64,000 bases of DNA from assembly GCF_007341385.1 (NCBI RefSeq), contig NZ_VJYD01000003.1, forward strand, positions 124,001 through 188,000, in the 5' to 3' direction. The stretch comes from Flavobacterium daemonense. Lineage in GTDB: Bacteria; Bacteroidota; Bacteroidia; Flavobacteriales; Flavobacteriaceae. The notes under the pieces were generated by a model. The model saw only the letters and a list, made by a program, of their open reading frames with translations. It made no database searches and was not told the origin of the DNA. Shown here piece by piece: positions 50,440 through 59,225 of the stretch (position 1 is the stretch's first letter; each line of letters begins with the position of its first letter). A program made the position numbers and the translations under genes.

Positions 50440-50989
50440 TGAAACCGGAGGAAACAGCAAAAAAGGAAGTCGTTGGGCAGAACTTCGTGAAGCACAGTCG
50501 GAAACGTTAAAACTAAAAAATACCGGAATGGCTGTTACAACAGACATTGGAAACGCAAAAGACATTCATCCAACAAACAAACAAGATGTAGGATTGCGTT
50601 TGGCAGCAATTGCTTTAGACAATGTTTACGGCAAAAAACAAATTTTCAGCGGACCAACTTATAAATCTCAGGAAATAAAAGTAAATCAAATCATCCTTAC
50701 TTTCGATAACATTGGGGGTGGACTATCAACGCCAAATAACGATGAATTGAAAGGCTTCGAAATCGCAGGCGCAGACAAAGTTTTTCATTCCGCGAAAGCG
50801 ATAATTAAAGACAACAAGGTAATCGTTTCCAGCGATGCGGTTCAAAATCCAGTTGCCGTTCATTACGGTTGGGCAGATGATGATACGCAGATTAATCTTT
50901 TCAATAAAGAAAAATTTCCTGCATCGCCTTTCAGAACCGATAATTGGGAAATGATTACGGCGAATGAAGTATATAAAGTGAGCAAGTAA
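50420..50989 (+). CDS. C-terminal fragment of the CE20-like acetylesterase
   Basis: About 189 residues in the +1 frame, beginning at a GTG that is not a true start. It supplies the catalytic Asp48-Ile-His50 (AKDIHPTNK) and a C-terminal beta-sandwich (ITANEVYKVSK at the end). It has no signal peptide, so it cannot be exported if made separately. The GH43 gene starts 5 bp after its stop codon. Confidence 0.65.
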   Translation: MQLSTFDETGGNSKKGSRWAELREAQSETLKLKNTGMAVTTDIGNAKDIHPTNKQDVGLRLAAIALDNVYGKKQIFSGPTYKSQEIKVNQIILTFDNIGGGLSTPNNDELKGFEIAGADKVFHSAKAIIKDNKVIVSSDAVQNPVAVHYGWADDDTQINLFNKEKFPASPFRTDNWEMITANEVYKVSK

Positions 50990-50993
50990 AACT

Positions 50994-52496
50994 ATGAAAA
51001 GAATAATTTTATTATTTATAAGTTTTATTTCTTTTGCCGGAAATGCACAGCAACAAAAAGCAAATATTGAAAAGGAGTCTTATCAAAACCCAATATTTGC
51101 TGGCGATTATCCTGATCCATCTATTATTAGAGACGGAGAGGATTATTATATTGTGCATTCGTCATTCAATTATTATCCCGGATTATTAATCTGGACTTCG
51201 AAGGATTTAGTGAACTGGAAACCGGTGACGCATGCATTAAAAAAAAGCGTAGGTTCTGTCTGGGCGCCGGATTTGGTAAAATACAACAACAAATTTTATA
51301 TTTATTTTCCCGCAAATGAAACGAATTATGTCGTTTGGGCAGATACTATCACCGGACCGTGGAGTGATCCAATTGATTTGAAAATTGGGAATATCGATCC
51401 TGGACATTTTACTGATGAAAAAGGCAATCGATATCTTTATTTCAGCAACGGAAATTATGTGCCGTTATCTAAAGATGGGCTTTCTGTTTCGGGCGAAGGA
51501 AAGCATGTTTACGATGGATGGAAAATTCCTGCTGACTGGTCGATAGAGTGTTTTTGTATGGAAGGTCCAAAAGTTTTAAAACGCAGAGATTATTATTACT
51601 TAACCGTCGCCGAAGGTGGAACTGCTGGCCCGGCAACAAGTCATATGGTAATTTCGGCAAGATCAAAATCGCCTTTAGGACCTTGGGAAAACTCACCTTT
51701 CAACCCAATTATTAGAACCAAAAGTCAATCAGAGAAATGGTGGTCTAAGGGGCACGCGACATTAATTGATGATGCTGACGGAAAATGGTGGATGGTTTTT
51801 CATGGCTACGAAAATGGTTATTACAATATGGGACGCCAAACACTTTTAGAACCAGTGGAGTGGACAAAAGATGGTTGGTTTAAAAGCGCTGCTGCTATTA
51901 AAACAGAAAACCCGATTAAGAAACCTGCAGGAAAAAAGATTGAAAGTAATTTTTCGCTTTCTGATGATTTTTCGGCTTTGGAACTCAAACCTCAATGGCA
52001 ATTTTTTAATGAATATGATGCCGAAAGATTCAAACTCACAAAAAATGGTTTAGAGTTAAAAGCAAAAGGTAAAAATGTTGGAGAGAGTTCGCCACTTTTG
52101 TGCACGCCACCAGATCATTCTTATGTTGCTCAAGTCGAAGTCGAAATTGAAGAAAATGCAACAGCCGGACTTGTTCTATTTTATGATACTAAATTGTACA
52201 CAGGAATCGCGGCAGATCATGAAAATGTTTTTGCAATCTTGAGATCATGGCAACTTCCTACTCAAAAAGGAGTCAACAAAACCCATTTATTTCTGCGTTT
52301 AGAAAAGAAAGAGCAATTAGTAAATATGTTTTATAGCATAGACGGAAAAGAATTGATAAAAATTGAAAATTCAGCTGAAGTTTCTGCTTTTCATCATAAT
52401 GTCCTAAGCGGATTCATGAGTTTGCGCCTAGGGCTTTCTGCCGCTGGAACGGGCAAGGTTACATTTAAGAATTTTATTTATAAAGCGACAAATTAA
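50994..52496 (+). CDS. Glycoside hydrolase family 43, arabinofuranosidase/xylosidase-like
   Basis: A 500-aa exported enzyme (signal peptide 1-18, ends GNAQ). The five-bladed propeller has the three acidic residues of the family: base Asp41 (GDYPDPSIIRD), Asp135 (GNIDPGHF) and acid Glu190 (CMEGPKVL). A C-terminal beta-sandwich (about 320-500, LSDDFSALELKPQWQFFNEYDAERF) is of the concanavalin-like type found in beta-xylosidase-related GH43 groups. In xyloglucan loci GH43 enzymes remove alpha-L-arabinofuranose from side chains; beta-xylosidase activity is the alternative. It starts 5 bp after the esterase gene, so it is translated from the same message. Confidence 0.88.
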   Translation: MKRIILLFISFISFAGNAQQQKANIEKESYQNPIFAGDYPDPSIIRDGEDYYIVHSSFNYYPGLLIWTSKDLVNWKPVTHALKKSVGSVWAPDLVKYNNKFYIYFPANETNYVVWADTITGPWSDPIDLKIGNIDPGHFTDEKGNRYLYFSNGNYVPLSKDGLSVSGEGKHVYDGWKIPADWSIECFCMEGPKVLKRRDYYYLTVAEGGTAGPATSHMVISARSKSPLGPWENSPFNPIIRTKSQSEKWWSKGHATLIDDADGKWWMVFHGYENGYYNMGRQTLLEPVEWTKDGWFKSAAAIKTENPIKKPAGKKIESNFSLSDDFSALELKPQWQFFNEYDAERFKLTKNGLELKAKGKNVGESSPLLCTPPDHSYVAQVEVEIEENATAGLVLFYDTKLYTGIAADHENVFAILRSWQLPTQKGVNKTHLFLRLEKKEQLVNMFYSIDGKELIKIENSAEVSAFHHNVLSGFMSLRLGLSAAGTGKVTFKNFIYKATN

Positions 52497-52582
52497 ATTC
52501 TAAAGAATTAAATTTAGAACCGAAATAATAGTTGCGTGGAAGAGGATAGCTGCTATCCCTAACGCGTGCTTAACGTTTTGTA

Positions 52583-52684
52583 TGTCATTCCGAGGAACGA
52601 GGAATCACACTAGAAATTCGACAAAGATTGGATAACTCACTTTGTAGAATTTCTGGTGTGATTTCTCCTTAGGTCGAAATGACA
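52583..52684. repeat. GTCAT-type palindromic element of about 100 bp
   Basis: The ends are TGTCATT at 52583 and AATGACA at 52678-52684. Imperfect pairing runs through the element (GAATCACAC with GTGTGATTTC, AGAAATTC with GAATTTCT, CAAAG with CTTTG). No frame. It lies between GH43 and GH95 and belongs with similar elements at 55219 and 62659. Confidence 0.65.
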
Positions 52685-52737
52685 AGTTTGTGGAAATACT
52701 TAATGCTAAAAAACATCAAAATAAAAACAACCCGATC

Positions 52738-55146
52738 ATGAATCCAAACCTCATAAAAAAAACATTTCTCATTTTACTTTTCACATCTTACGCCATAAAC
52801 ATTTCGGCACAATCGAATCATGTTTTGTGGTACAAACAACCGGCAGAATTCTTTGAAGAAAGCTTGGTTTTAGGAAACGGAAAAATGGGAGCAACCGTTT
52901 TTGGAGGTGCGAATTCAGATAAAATTTACCTGAACGATATTACGCTTTGGTCGGGAGAACCCGTAAACGCTAATATGAACCCGGAAGCTTACAAAAACAT
53001 TCCGGCAATTCGCGAAGCTTTAAAAAATGAAAATTATAAACTCGCCGAAGAACTCAATAAAAAAGTACAAGGAAAAAACTCCGAATCGTATGCGCCTTTA
53101 GGAACTTTGGAAATCAACAATTCTGAAAAAGGAAATGCTGTAAATTATCATCGTGAACTTGATCTTTCGAATGCAATTTCAAAAGTAAGTTACGAAATGG
53201 CCGGCATAAAATATACGCGTGAATATTTTGTCTCAGCGCCAGATCAAATCATGATCATCAAACTTACAGCCGATCAAAAAGGGGCGTTGAATTTTGATAT
53301 TAATTTGAAAAGTCTGTTGCAATCTAATGTGGATGTGAAAGGAAATATCTTGGTAATGACTGGCACTGCGCCAATTCATGAAAATGCAGGATATACCGTT
53401 TTGCCAAAATATCTTGGTATAAAAGAGAGAGGAACAAAATTTACGACATTAGTCCAAATCAAAAAAACGGACGGAAAAATTACAACTTCCCGAGAAACGC
53501 TTACTTTAAAAGATGCGACCGAAGCTATTATTTTTGTTTCTGTTGCAACAAGTTTTAATGGTTTTGACAAAAATCCTGCGACTGAAGGCGTAGATGACAT
53601 TACAATTGCCTTGCAAAATTTGAATAAAGCATATGCAAAAACATTTGATAAAATAAAAGAATCTCATATTGCTGATTATCAAAAATTCTTCAATCGTGTC
53701 AATTTGGATTTAGGAAAAACAACCGCACCAGATTTGCCAACAGACGAACGTTTACTACGATATTCTGAAGGGAAAGAAGATAAAAATCTGGAAATCCTGT
53801 ATTTCAATTTTGGGCGTTATTTGTTGATCAGTTCATCTCGAACAATTGGTGTTCCGGCAAATTTGCAAGGACTTTGGAACCCATATGTAAATCCGCCTTG
53901 GAGCAGTAATTATACGATGAACATCAATTTGGAAGAAAACTATTGGCTGGCAGAAAACACCAATCTTTCCGAAATGCATTTGCCGCTTTTAAGCTTCATT
54001 AAAAACCTTTCGGTAACTGGAAAAGTTACCGCTAAAACTTTTTACGGAGTTAAAGAAGGCTGGGCGGCGGCGCATAATTCGGATATTTGGGCAATGACCA
54101 ATCCGGTTGGGCAATTTGGAAAAGAAGAACCAATGTGGGCATGCTGGCCAATGGCAGAAGCGTGGCTGAGTACGCATATTTGGGAACATTACGCTTTTAG
54201 TCAGGACAAAGAGTATTTAAAAAAAGAAGGTTATCCGTTGATGAAAGGTGCGGCCGAATTTCTTTTAGGATGGATGATTACCGATAAAAACGGAGATTTA
54301 ATTACATCGCCATCAACTTCGCCTGAAAATCAATATAAACTCGCAGATGGTTTTATTGGCGCTACACTTTATGGTGGAACTGCTGATTTGGCGATGATTC
54401 GCGAATGTTTTGATAAAACAATAAAAGCTTCAAAAATATTGAATACTGATGCCGATTTTAGAGATAAACTTGAAAAGGGGCTTGCAAAACTGCATCCGTA
54501 TCAAATTGGGAAAAAAGGAAATTTGCAGGAATGGTATTTTGACTGGGATGATTTAGAGCCAAAACACCGCCATCAATCGCATCTATTCGGACTTTTTCCG
54601 GGAAATCATATTACGCCTTTAAAAACGCCAGATTTGGCTGAAGCGTCAAGAAAAACGCTCGAAATAAAAGGCGATGAAACCACGGGTTGGTCAAAGGGCT
54701 GGAGAATTAATCTTTGGGCAAGACTTTGGGACGGAAATCGTGCTTATAAAATGTACCGCGAATTATTGCGTTACGTAGATCCAGACAAAAAGAAAACCGA
54801 TAAACCAAGAAGAGGAGGAGGAACGTATCCAAATTTATTCGACGCGCATCCGCCATTTCAAATCGATGGAAATTTTGGAGGCGCAGCAGCCGTTGCCGAA
54901 ATGCTAGTCCAATCTGATGAAAATGAAATACGTTTGCTTCCTGCTTTGCCAGATGCTTGGGAAGAAGGTTCTGTAAAAGGAATTTGTGCTCGTGGCGGAT
55001 TTGAAATTGAAATGAATTGGAACAATAAAACGATCCAAAAATTGATAATTTCTTCTAAAATCGGAGGGAAAACTACTTTGATTTTTGGGGATAAAAAACA
55101 AGAAATTGTTTTGAAAAAAGGAGAGAAGTTAGAAGTGAAATTCTAA
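52738..55146 (+). CDS. Glycoside hydrolase family 95, alpha-L-fucosidase-like
   Basis: An 802-aa exported inverting enzyme. I start it at ATG 52738 because the signal peptide (MNPNLIKKTFLILLFTSYAI..., ends SAQ) begins there; the open frame extends to a GTG at 52690 inside the preceding repeat. N-terminal beta domain about 25-290 (PAEFFEESLVLGNGKMGATVFGG), then an (alpha/alpha)6 barrel. Active-site residues match the family: Asn395 and Asn397 (TMNINLEENYW), acid Glu530 (STSPENQY) and Asp710 (FQIDGNFGG). It would remove alpha-1,2-fucose from galactose in fucosylated xyloglucan; some members act on alpha-L-galactose. It is the last enzyme of the PUL. Confidence 0.9.
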   Translation: MNPNLIKKTFLILLFTSYAINISAQSNHVLWYKQPAEFFEESLVLGNGKMGATVFGGANSDKIYLNDITLWSGEPVNANMNPEAYKNIPAIREALKNENYKLAEELNKKVQGKNSESYAPLGTLEINNSEKGNAVNYHRELDLSNAISKVSYEMAGIKYTREYFVSAPDQIMIIKLTADQKGALNFDINLKSLLQSNVDVKGNILVMTGTAPIHENAGYTVLPKYLGIKERGTKFTTLVQIKKTDGKITTSRETLTLKDATEAIIFVSVATSFNGFDKNPATEGVDDITIALQNLNKAYAKTFDKIKESHIADYQKFFNRVNLDLGKTTAPDLPTDERLLRYSEGKEDKNLEILYFNFGRYLLISSSRTIGVPANLQGLWNPYVNPPWSSNYTMNINLEENYWLAENTNLSEMHLPLLSFIKNLSVTGKVTAKTFYGVKEGWAAAHNSDIWAMTNPVGQFGKEEPMWACWPMAEAWLSTHIWEHYAFSQDKEYLKKEGYPLMKGAAEFLLGWMITDKNGDLITSPSTSPENQYKLADGFIGATLYGGTADLAMIRECFDKTIKASKILNTDADFRDKLEKGLAKLHPYQIGKKGNLQEWYFDWDDLEPKHRHQSHLFGLFPGNHITPLKTPDLAEASRKTLEIKGDETTGWSKGWRINLWARLWDGNRAYKMYRELLRYVDPDKKKTDKPRRGGGTYPNLFDAHPPFQIDGNFGGAAAVAEMLVQSDENEIRLLPALPDAWEEGSVKGICARGGFEIEMNWNNKTIQKLIISSKIGGKTTLIFGDKKQEIVLKKGEKLEVKF

Positions 55147-55169
55147 ATATTATTCTGACAACATATTAT

Positions 55170-55202
55170 AAACCCGACAGGTTTTTGAAACCTGTCGGGT
55201 TT
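55170..55202. repeat. Palindromic hairpin, copy 2 of AAACCCGACAGGTTT
   Basis: Arms 55170-55184 and 55188-55202 are perfect and identical in sequence to those of copy 1 at 43233-43265. It follows the GH95 stop codon by 24 bp and may end the PUL transcript. Confidence 0.65.
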
Positions 55203-55218
55203 AATAATGAAAACGAAT

Positions 55219-55292
55219 GTCATCCTGAGCGTCCCGAGGCTTCGGGAGAAGGCTCATTTACATGAAAAGGCTTCGACTTCGCTCAGCCTGAC
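55219..55292. repeat. GTCATCCTGAGCG-type palindromic element
   Basis: GTCATCCTGAGCG (55219-55231) and CGCTCAGCCTGAC (55280-55292) are complementary at 11 of 13 positions. Inside is TCCCGA/TCGGGA (55232-55247). The GTCATCCTGAGCG start is common in intergenic repeats of Bacteroidota. It lies between the convergent GH95 and cvpA genes. Confidence 0.65.
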
Positions 55293-55299
55293 AATTAAA

Positions 55300-55845
55300 T
55301 TATTCTGTTTCAGTTTCTGATTTTTCCTCAGGTTTTTTGGTGCTTTCTTTTTTAAAGCTGTCGTACCATTTTTCGATCGACGGATACACAAAAGCGGCCA
55401 CTTTTTTTACCGGATTATAAAAAATGGATTTATCCAAAGTCTCTTGTTTTGCAAAAGTATTATTGAAGTTTATTTTTTCGAATAAAGCAATAAAAATACT
55501 CAGAATCAAAATGGTTTTTAAAACTCTGAAAAAACCGCCACCTAATTTATTTGCCCATCCAAGAAACGCAAAATCAGCTATTCCGGTTAAAATCTTGGCT
55601 AAAAAATAAACGCCAATCACAACAAGAATAAACGTTAAAATGAAAGCTGTAATTTGAATTGTACTAGGATTCCATGAAACATGTTTCATGATTATTTCTT
55701 TCATTATTGACGAAAATTTAATCGCAAGATAAATTCCCAGCAACAGGGAAATAAAAGAAGCAACTTCTACAAAAAGTCCGTTTTTAATGCCTTTGTACAA
55801 GCTAAAAGCCAAAAGAGCGGCTACAATAATATCAAAAAAACTCAT
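55300..55845 (-). CDS. cvpA: CvpA family membrane protein
   Basis: A 181-aa inner-membrane protein with four predicted helices (about 4-20, 25-45, 62-85, 100-122) and a charged C-terminal tail rich in Lys and Glu. MSFFDIIVAALLAFSLYKGIKNGLFVEVASF is the family's N-terminal signature. CvpA was named for colicin V production and in enterobacteria supports envelope tolerance, for example to bile salts; the mechanism is unclear. It is transcribed alone from a promoter with both -33 and -7 elements. The start ATG at 55845 agrees with the hydrophobic N-terminus. Confidence 0.88.
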   Translation of the reverse strand: MSFFDIIVAALLAFSLYKGIKNGLFVEVASFISLLLGIYLAIKFSSIMKEIIMKHVSWNPSTIQITAFILTFILVVIGVYFLAKILTGIADFAFLGWANKLGGGFFRVLKTILILSIFIALFEKINFNNTFAKQETLDKSIFYNPVKKVAAFVYPSIEKWYDSFKKESTKKPEEKSETETE

Positions 55846-55871
55846 GCTTTGGTTTGGTGTTTAATGAGGCG

Positions 55872-55900
55872 CAAAGATATTCTTTTTTTTAAGGTTCAAA
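55872..55900 (-). promoter_or_regulatory. Promoter of cvpA with -33 and -7 elements
   Basis: The minus strand reads TTTG (55900-55897), 17 bases, then TATCTTTG (55879-55872). Both agree with the Bacteroidota consensus. The ATG lies 26 bases downstream. Confidence 0.5.
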
Positions 55901-56048
55901 GGTGCAGAGTTGCATAGGTTCAAAGGTTTTATATTTCTCATGTTTAATATTTTTACGAGCATTGAATTTGAAGTCCGTATCTTTGCCATCTAAAATTTAT
56001 GCTTTCTGAATTCACAATTCACAATTCATAATTCATAATTAAAAACAA

Positions 56049-56405
56049 ATGTCTAGAGATACACAATTAAAAGAGCGCTGGGAAAAGCTCGTCGATATAC
56101 TTTCAAATCAATTTTCGCAAGGAGAAGATTTAGATTTAGATGCCATAATTTACCTAATTGGAGTTCAGGAATTCGGGAAAGTGCACCAACAATTCAAAAA
56201 AGATGAAAAGCTGAACCTAATGCATATTGCAATCTGTAGATTATTAGAGCCATACGGATTTTACGAATTTGAATATTTTGATGAAGACGGCTGGCCGCAT
56301 TACAAAGTGAAAGAGCAATTACCACCATTAAAAGCTGGGGAACAATCGGTTTTGATGAAAGAAGCCATTGTGAGTTATTTTTTAGAAAGAAACCTCATAG
56401 AGTAA
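56049..56405 (+). CDS. Conserved hypothetical protein
   Basis: A 118-aa cytoplasmic protein without signal or transmembrane segment: MSRDTQLKERWEKLVDILSNQF..., then DAIIYLIGVQEFGKVHQQFKKDEKLNLMHIA and an acidic segment YEFEYFDEDGWPHY. I believe it is conserved among Flavobacteriia but do not know a function. It is mostly helical and has no catalytic motif I can name. It precedes pheS by 150 bp on the same strand, but pheS has its own promoter box, so co-transcription is uncertain. Confidence 0.72.
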   Translation: MSRDTQLKERWEKLVDILSNQFSQGEDLDLDAIIYLIGVQEFGKVHQQFKKDEKLNLMHIAICRLLEPYGFYEFEYFDEDGWPHYKVKEQLPPLKAGEQSVLMKEAIVSYFLERNLIE

Positions 56406-56532
56406 GATTTTTATCCCGATGGTTAGGGATTAGAGTGGAGATTTTAGCCCCGAAGTTTTGGGATAGATTGAAATTATCACGGAAGTTTAGAATACTTGTG
56501 ATATCTCGCTATTATCATCTCACTTTTTTATT

Positions 56533-56540
56533 TAAATTTG
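56533..56540 (+). promoter_or_regulatory. TAnnTTTG -7 box of pheS
   Basis: TAAATTTG matches the consensus and ends 16 bases before the ATG at 56557. Confidence 0.45.
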
Positions 56541-56556
56541 TATTCTCAAGAACCGA

Positions 56557-57582
56557 ATGAAAATGATAGATAAGATTAAAGAGTATATTGGGGTAGCCCA
56601 ATCTTTTTCGACTGAAAACAAAGAAGAGTTAGAAGCATTCCGTATAAAATTCTTAGGAAAAAAGGGAGTTTTAAACGATTTTTTCGCAGAGTTTAAAAAC
56701 GTGCCAAATGATCAGAAAAAGGAATTTGGACAAGTTATAAACGCATTGAAAAATGCTGCTGAGGAAAAAGTTAAATCTATTGTTGAGGCTTTAGAAAGCA
56801 AAGAGGAGACAAAAGGTATTTTTGGTGATTTAACTCGTGCTGCAGAACCAGTAATTGTAGGTTCTCGCCATCCGATTTCAATTGTTAAAAATCAGATTAT
56901 AGATATTTTTGCCAACATTGGATTCAACGTTTCTGAAGGTCCAGAAATTGAAGACGACTGGCATAACTTTACTGCATTGAACTTGCCAGAATATCATCCG
57001 GCGCGTGATATGCAGGATACATTTTTCATTCAGACAAATCCAGATGTGCTTTTGCGTACGCATACATCATCGGTTCAGGTGCGTTATATGGAAAATCATA
57101 AACCGCCAATTCGTACCATTTCTCCGGGACGTGTATTTCGTAATGAAGCAATTTCATCGCGTTCGCACTGTATTTTCCATCAAGTAGAAGGATTGTACAT
57201 TGACAAAGATGTTTCTTTTGCCGATTTAAAACAGACTTTGCTTTATTTCACAAAAGAGATGTTCGGGAAATCGAAAATCCGTCTTCGTCCGTCTTACTTT
57301 CCGTTTACAGAACCAAGTGCTGAAATTGATATCTATTGGGGTTTAAAAACCGAAACAGATTACAGAATCACAAAAGGAACTGGTTGGTTGGAAATTGGAG
57401 GTTGCGGAATGGTTGACCCAAATGTTCTTAAAAACTGTGATATAAATCCAGATGAATACAACGGTTTTGCTTTTGGAATGGGAGTAGAGCGTATCGCAAT
57501 GCTTTTATACCAAATTGGCGATATTCGTATGTTTTATGAAAATGATGTTCGTTTCTTAGAGCAATTCAAAGCAAATATTTAA
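56557..57582 (+). CDS. pheS: Phenylalanyl-tRNA synthetase alpha subunit
   Basis: Charges tRNA-Phe together with PheT; cytoplasmic heterotetramer. The 341-aa protein has the N-terminal coiled coil (about 10-85, [16 protein letters not shown]). The class II core includes [17 protein letters not shown] (about 107), [16 protein letters not shown] [15 protein letters not shown] (about 147), the motif 2 region [23 protein letters not shown] (about 192-214), and motif 3 [16 protein letters not shown] (about 307-322). A second Met at codon 3 is an equally possible start. pheT is not in the window, so the two subunit genes are unlinked here, as is usual in this group. Confidence 0.96.
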   Translation: MKMIDKIKEYIGVAQSFSTENKEELEAFRIKFLGKKGVLNDFFAEFKNVPNDQKKEFGQVINALKNAAEEKVKSIVEALESKEETKGIFGDLTRAAEPVIVGSRHPISIVKNQIIDIFANIGFNVSEGPEIEDDWHNFTALNLPEYHPARDMQDTFFIQTNPDVLLRTHTSSVQVRYMENHKPPIRTISPGRVFRNEAISSRSHCIFHQVEGLYIDKDVSFADLKQTLLYFTKEMFGKSKIRLRPSYFPFTEPSAEIDIYWGLKTETDYRITKGTGWLEIGGCGMVDPNVLKNCDINPDEYNGFAFGMGVERIAMLLYQIGDIRMFYENDVRFLEQFKANI

Positions 57583-57661
57583 TAAATAAGTTATTAGTGA
57601 GTAGTGATTAGTGAAGAGCTTTCTTTCTAATCACTATTTACTTTTTACTAATTACTAAAAA

Positions 57662-58069
57662 ATGAAAAAAGATATAATAATTCCAGAAGTTGAAAACGTT
57701 TTTCTTGCAGCAGTGCAGGAGTGGAGCGACGATTTTATGGAAAAAGTGTGGTACGCTTATTTAGTTAACGACAGCGATTTTAATTTAGATAGCGTAATGG
57801 TGGTTTCAAAGGCATTTGGAACGATTGATGGCGAGATGAAAAAAACGTCAATTCTGCGACATGCATTTGTTGAGGTTCCATCGGTTTCTGTTGTAAAGAT
57901 AGAATTGGTCGAAAAAAGCCTTTTGGCGCTTAATAATGAATTTATGGTGACTTTCTTCATTGGAAATACTTTATACGATAAGAAGTTTATTTTTAAAGCC
58001 AATTCGCTTGACGAAAACAAAACGGAAGAAGTGCCGATTTTGTTTGTTGAAGGGATTATGGTGAAGTAA
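57662..58069 (+). CDS. Conserved hypothetical protein downstream of pheS
   Basis: A 135-aa soluble protein, MKKDIIIPEVENVFLAAVQEWSDDFMEK..., with a mixed alpha/beta pattern (VWYAYLVNDSDFNLDSVMVVSKAFG, then FMVTFFIGNTLYDKKFIFKANS). No signal peptide or known catalytic motif. Its position 80 bp behind pheS on the same strand, and its apparent conservation in flavobacteria, suggest a joint transcript but give no function. It ends at a bidirectional terminator. Confidence 0.7.
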   Translation: MKKDIIIPEVENVFLAAVQEWSDDFMEKVWYAYLVNDSDFNLDSVMVVSKAFGTIDGEMKKTSILRHAFVEVPSVSVVKIELVEKSLLALNNEFMVTFFIGNTLYDKKFIFKANSLDENKTEEVPILFVEGIMVK

Positions 58070-58114
58070 AGAGAATAGAAGCAAGAAGCAAGAGGAAAGA
58101 CTTGTGTTGAAAAT

Positions 58115-58156
58115 AAAAAAAGAGTCAAGACTGTATAATTAGCTTGACTCTTTTTT
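58115..58156. terminator. Bidirectional terminator before gpsA
   Basis: AAAAAAGAGTCAAG (58116-58129) pairs with CTTGACTCTTTTTT (58143-58156), loop of 13 bases. It lies between the hypothetical gene and the convergent gpsA. Confidence 0.8.
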
Positions 58157-58211
58157 ATTTATTCTATTTTCAACAATCTTGTCTCTTGCTTCTTGTCTCT
58201 TTTAACTAAAA

Positions 58212-59207
58212 CTAATCTAAAGACTCTGTTAATTTTCTGAAAACCGTTTTGGCATCTTTTCCTTCGTATAAAACCGCATAAACAGCGTCAATAATTGGTG
58301 TTTTTGCACCGTAGCCTTGATTTAGTTTATAAGCACTTTTTGTTGCGTAATAACCTTCGGCAATCATGCTCATTTCCATCATGGCACTTTTTACGGTATA
58401 TCCTTTTCCAATCATGTTTCCAAACATTCTGTTTCTTGAAAAAACAGAATATCCTGTAACCAATAAATCACCCAGATAGGCCGAATCATTAATGTTACGT
58501 TTCATTTTATGTACTTTTCTGATGAATTTCTTCATTTCACGAATCGCGTTACTCATCAAAACGGATTGGAAGTTGTCGCCATATCCTAATCCATGTGCAA
58601 TTCCGGCCGCGATAGAGTAAATGTTTTTTAGCATAGCCGCATATTCGGTACCAATAATATCATCTGAAATTTTGGCTTTAATGTAATTTCCAGAAAGTGA
58701 TTTTGCCATATTGCAAGCTTTTTCAGGATCGCCACAAGCAATTGTCAAGTAAGATAGTCTTTCTAAAGCAACTTCCTCAGCATGACAAGGACCTGTGATA
58801 ACTCCGATATTATAATATGGAATATCGTACTGAATATGAAAATGTTCTCCAACAATCAAACTTGTTTCTGGAACAATCCCTTTAATAGCCGAGAAAATAA
58901 TTTTGTCCGCTAGAGAAACCGTCATGTTTTTCATTTCGGCATCTAAAAATGCAGATGGAATAGCGAAGATCAAATAATCTGCGTATTCAATTGCTTCGTT
59001 GATATTGTTGGTTAATTTAAGTTTTTTAGTGTCAAATTCAACTGAACTTAAATAATTTGGGTTGTGTTTATATTTTTGAATGTGCTCGATTGCAGCGTCA
59101 TTACGCATATACCATGCAATCTCAGATTGATTAACGCACAACATTTTTGCAATTGCCGTAGCCCAGCTTCCTCCTCCAATTACTGCAAATTTTAAATTTT
59201 CGCTCAT
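58212..59207 (-). CDS. gpsA: NAD(P)-dependent glycerol-3-phosphate dehydrogenase
   Basis: Reduces dihydroxyacetone phosphate to sn-glycerol 3-phosphate for phospholipid synthesis. The 331-aa protein has the Rossmann motif VIGGGSWATAIAK (about 9-21), IFAIPSAFLD (about 80), FSAIKGIVPE (about 108), GPCHAEEVA (about 139-147), and the catalytic-lysine region EYAAMLKNIYSIAAGIAHGLGYGDN (about 188-212). A C-terminal helical domain follows. Cytoplasmic. It is monocistronic with one of the clearest promoters in the window (59226-59258). Confidence 0.96.
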   Translation of the reverse strand: MSENLKFAVIGGGSWATAIAKMLCVNQSEIAWYMRNDAAIEHIQKYKHNPNYLSSVEFDTKKLKLTNNINEAIEYADYLIFAIPSAFLDAEMKNMTVSLADKIIFSAIKGIVPETSLIVGEHFHIQYDIPYYNIGVITGPCHAEEVALERLSYLTIACGDPEKACNMAKSLSGNYIKAKISDDIIGTEYAAMLKNIYSIAAGIAHGLGYGDNFQSVLMSNAIREMKKFIRKVHKMKRNINDSAYLGDLLVTGYSVFSRNRMFGNMIGKGYTVKSAMMEMSMIAEGYYATKSAYKLNQGYGAKTPIIDAVYAVLYEGKDAKTVFRKLTESLD

Positions 59208-59225
59208 TATTTTAATAATTTAAAA

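Larger units (their letters stand above)
49045..50989 (+). pseudogene. CE20-like acetylesterase (sialate O-acetylesterase family) split by a frameshift
   Basis: Two overlapping frames together encode one esterase of about 645 aa. Frame 1 runs to a TGA at 50437. Its last 12 codons after GDFP do not match the family, while the +1 frame over the same bases reads LYFVQLSTFDETGG, the expected continuation. The break lies at the T-rich stretch 50407-50419 and equals a loss of two bases or a gain of one. The catalytic serine (Ser109 of the first piece, GQSNM) and the Asp-His pair (KDIHPTNK of the second) end up on separate polypeptides. A sequencing slip, a young pseudogene or recoding are all possible. 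Confidence 0.75.

Noticed and set aside
52690..52737. Upstream GTG start for the GH95 gene
   Set aside because: It lies at the edge of a palindromic repeat and would place 16 polar residues before the signal peptide. The ATG at 52738 starts the signal peptide directly.
57757..58128. 123-residue antisense open frame over the hypothetical gene after pheS
   Set aside because: The plus-strand frame has ATG, position behind pheS and a terminator in the right place; the antisense frame starts inside that terminator.
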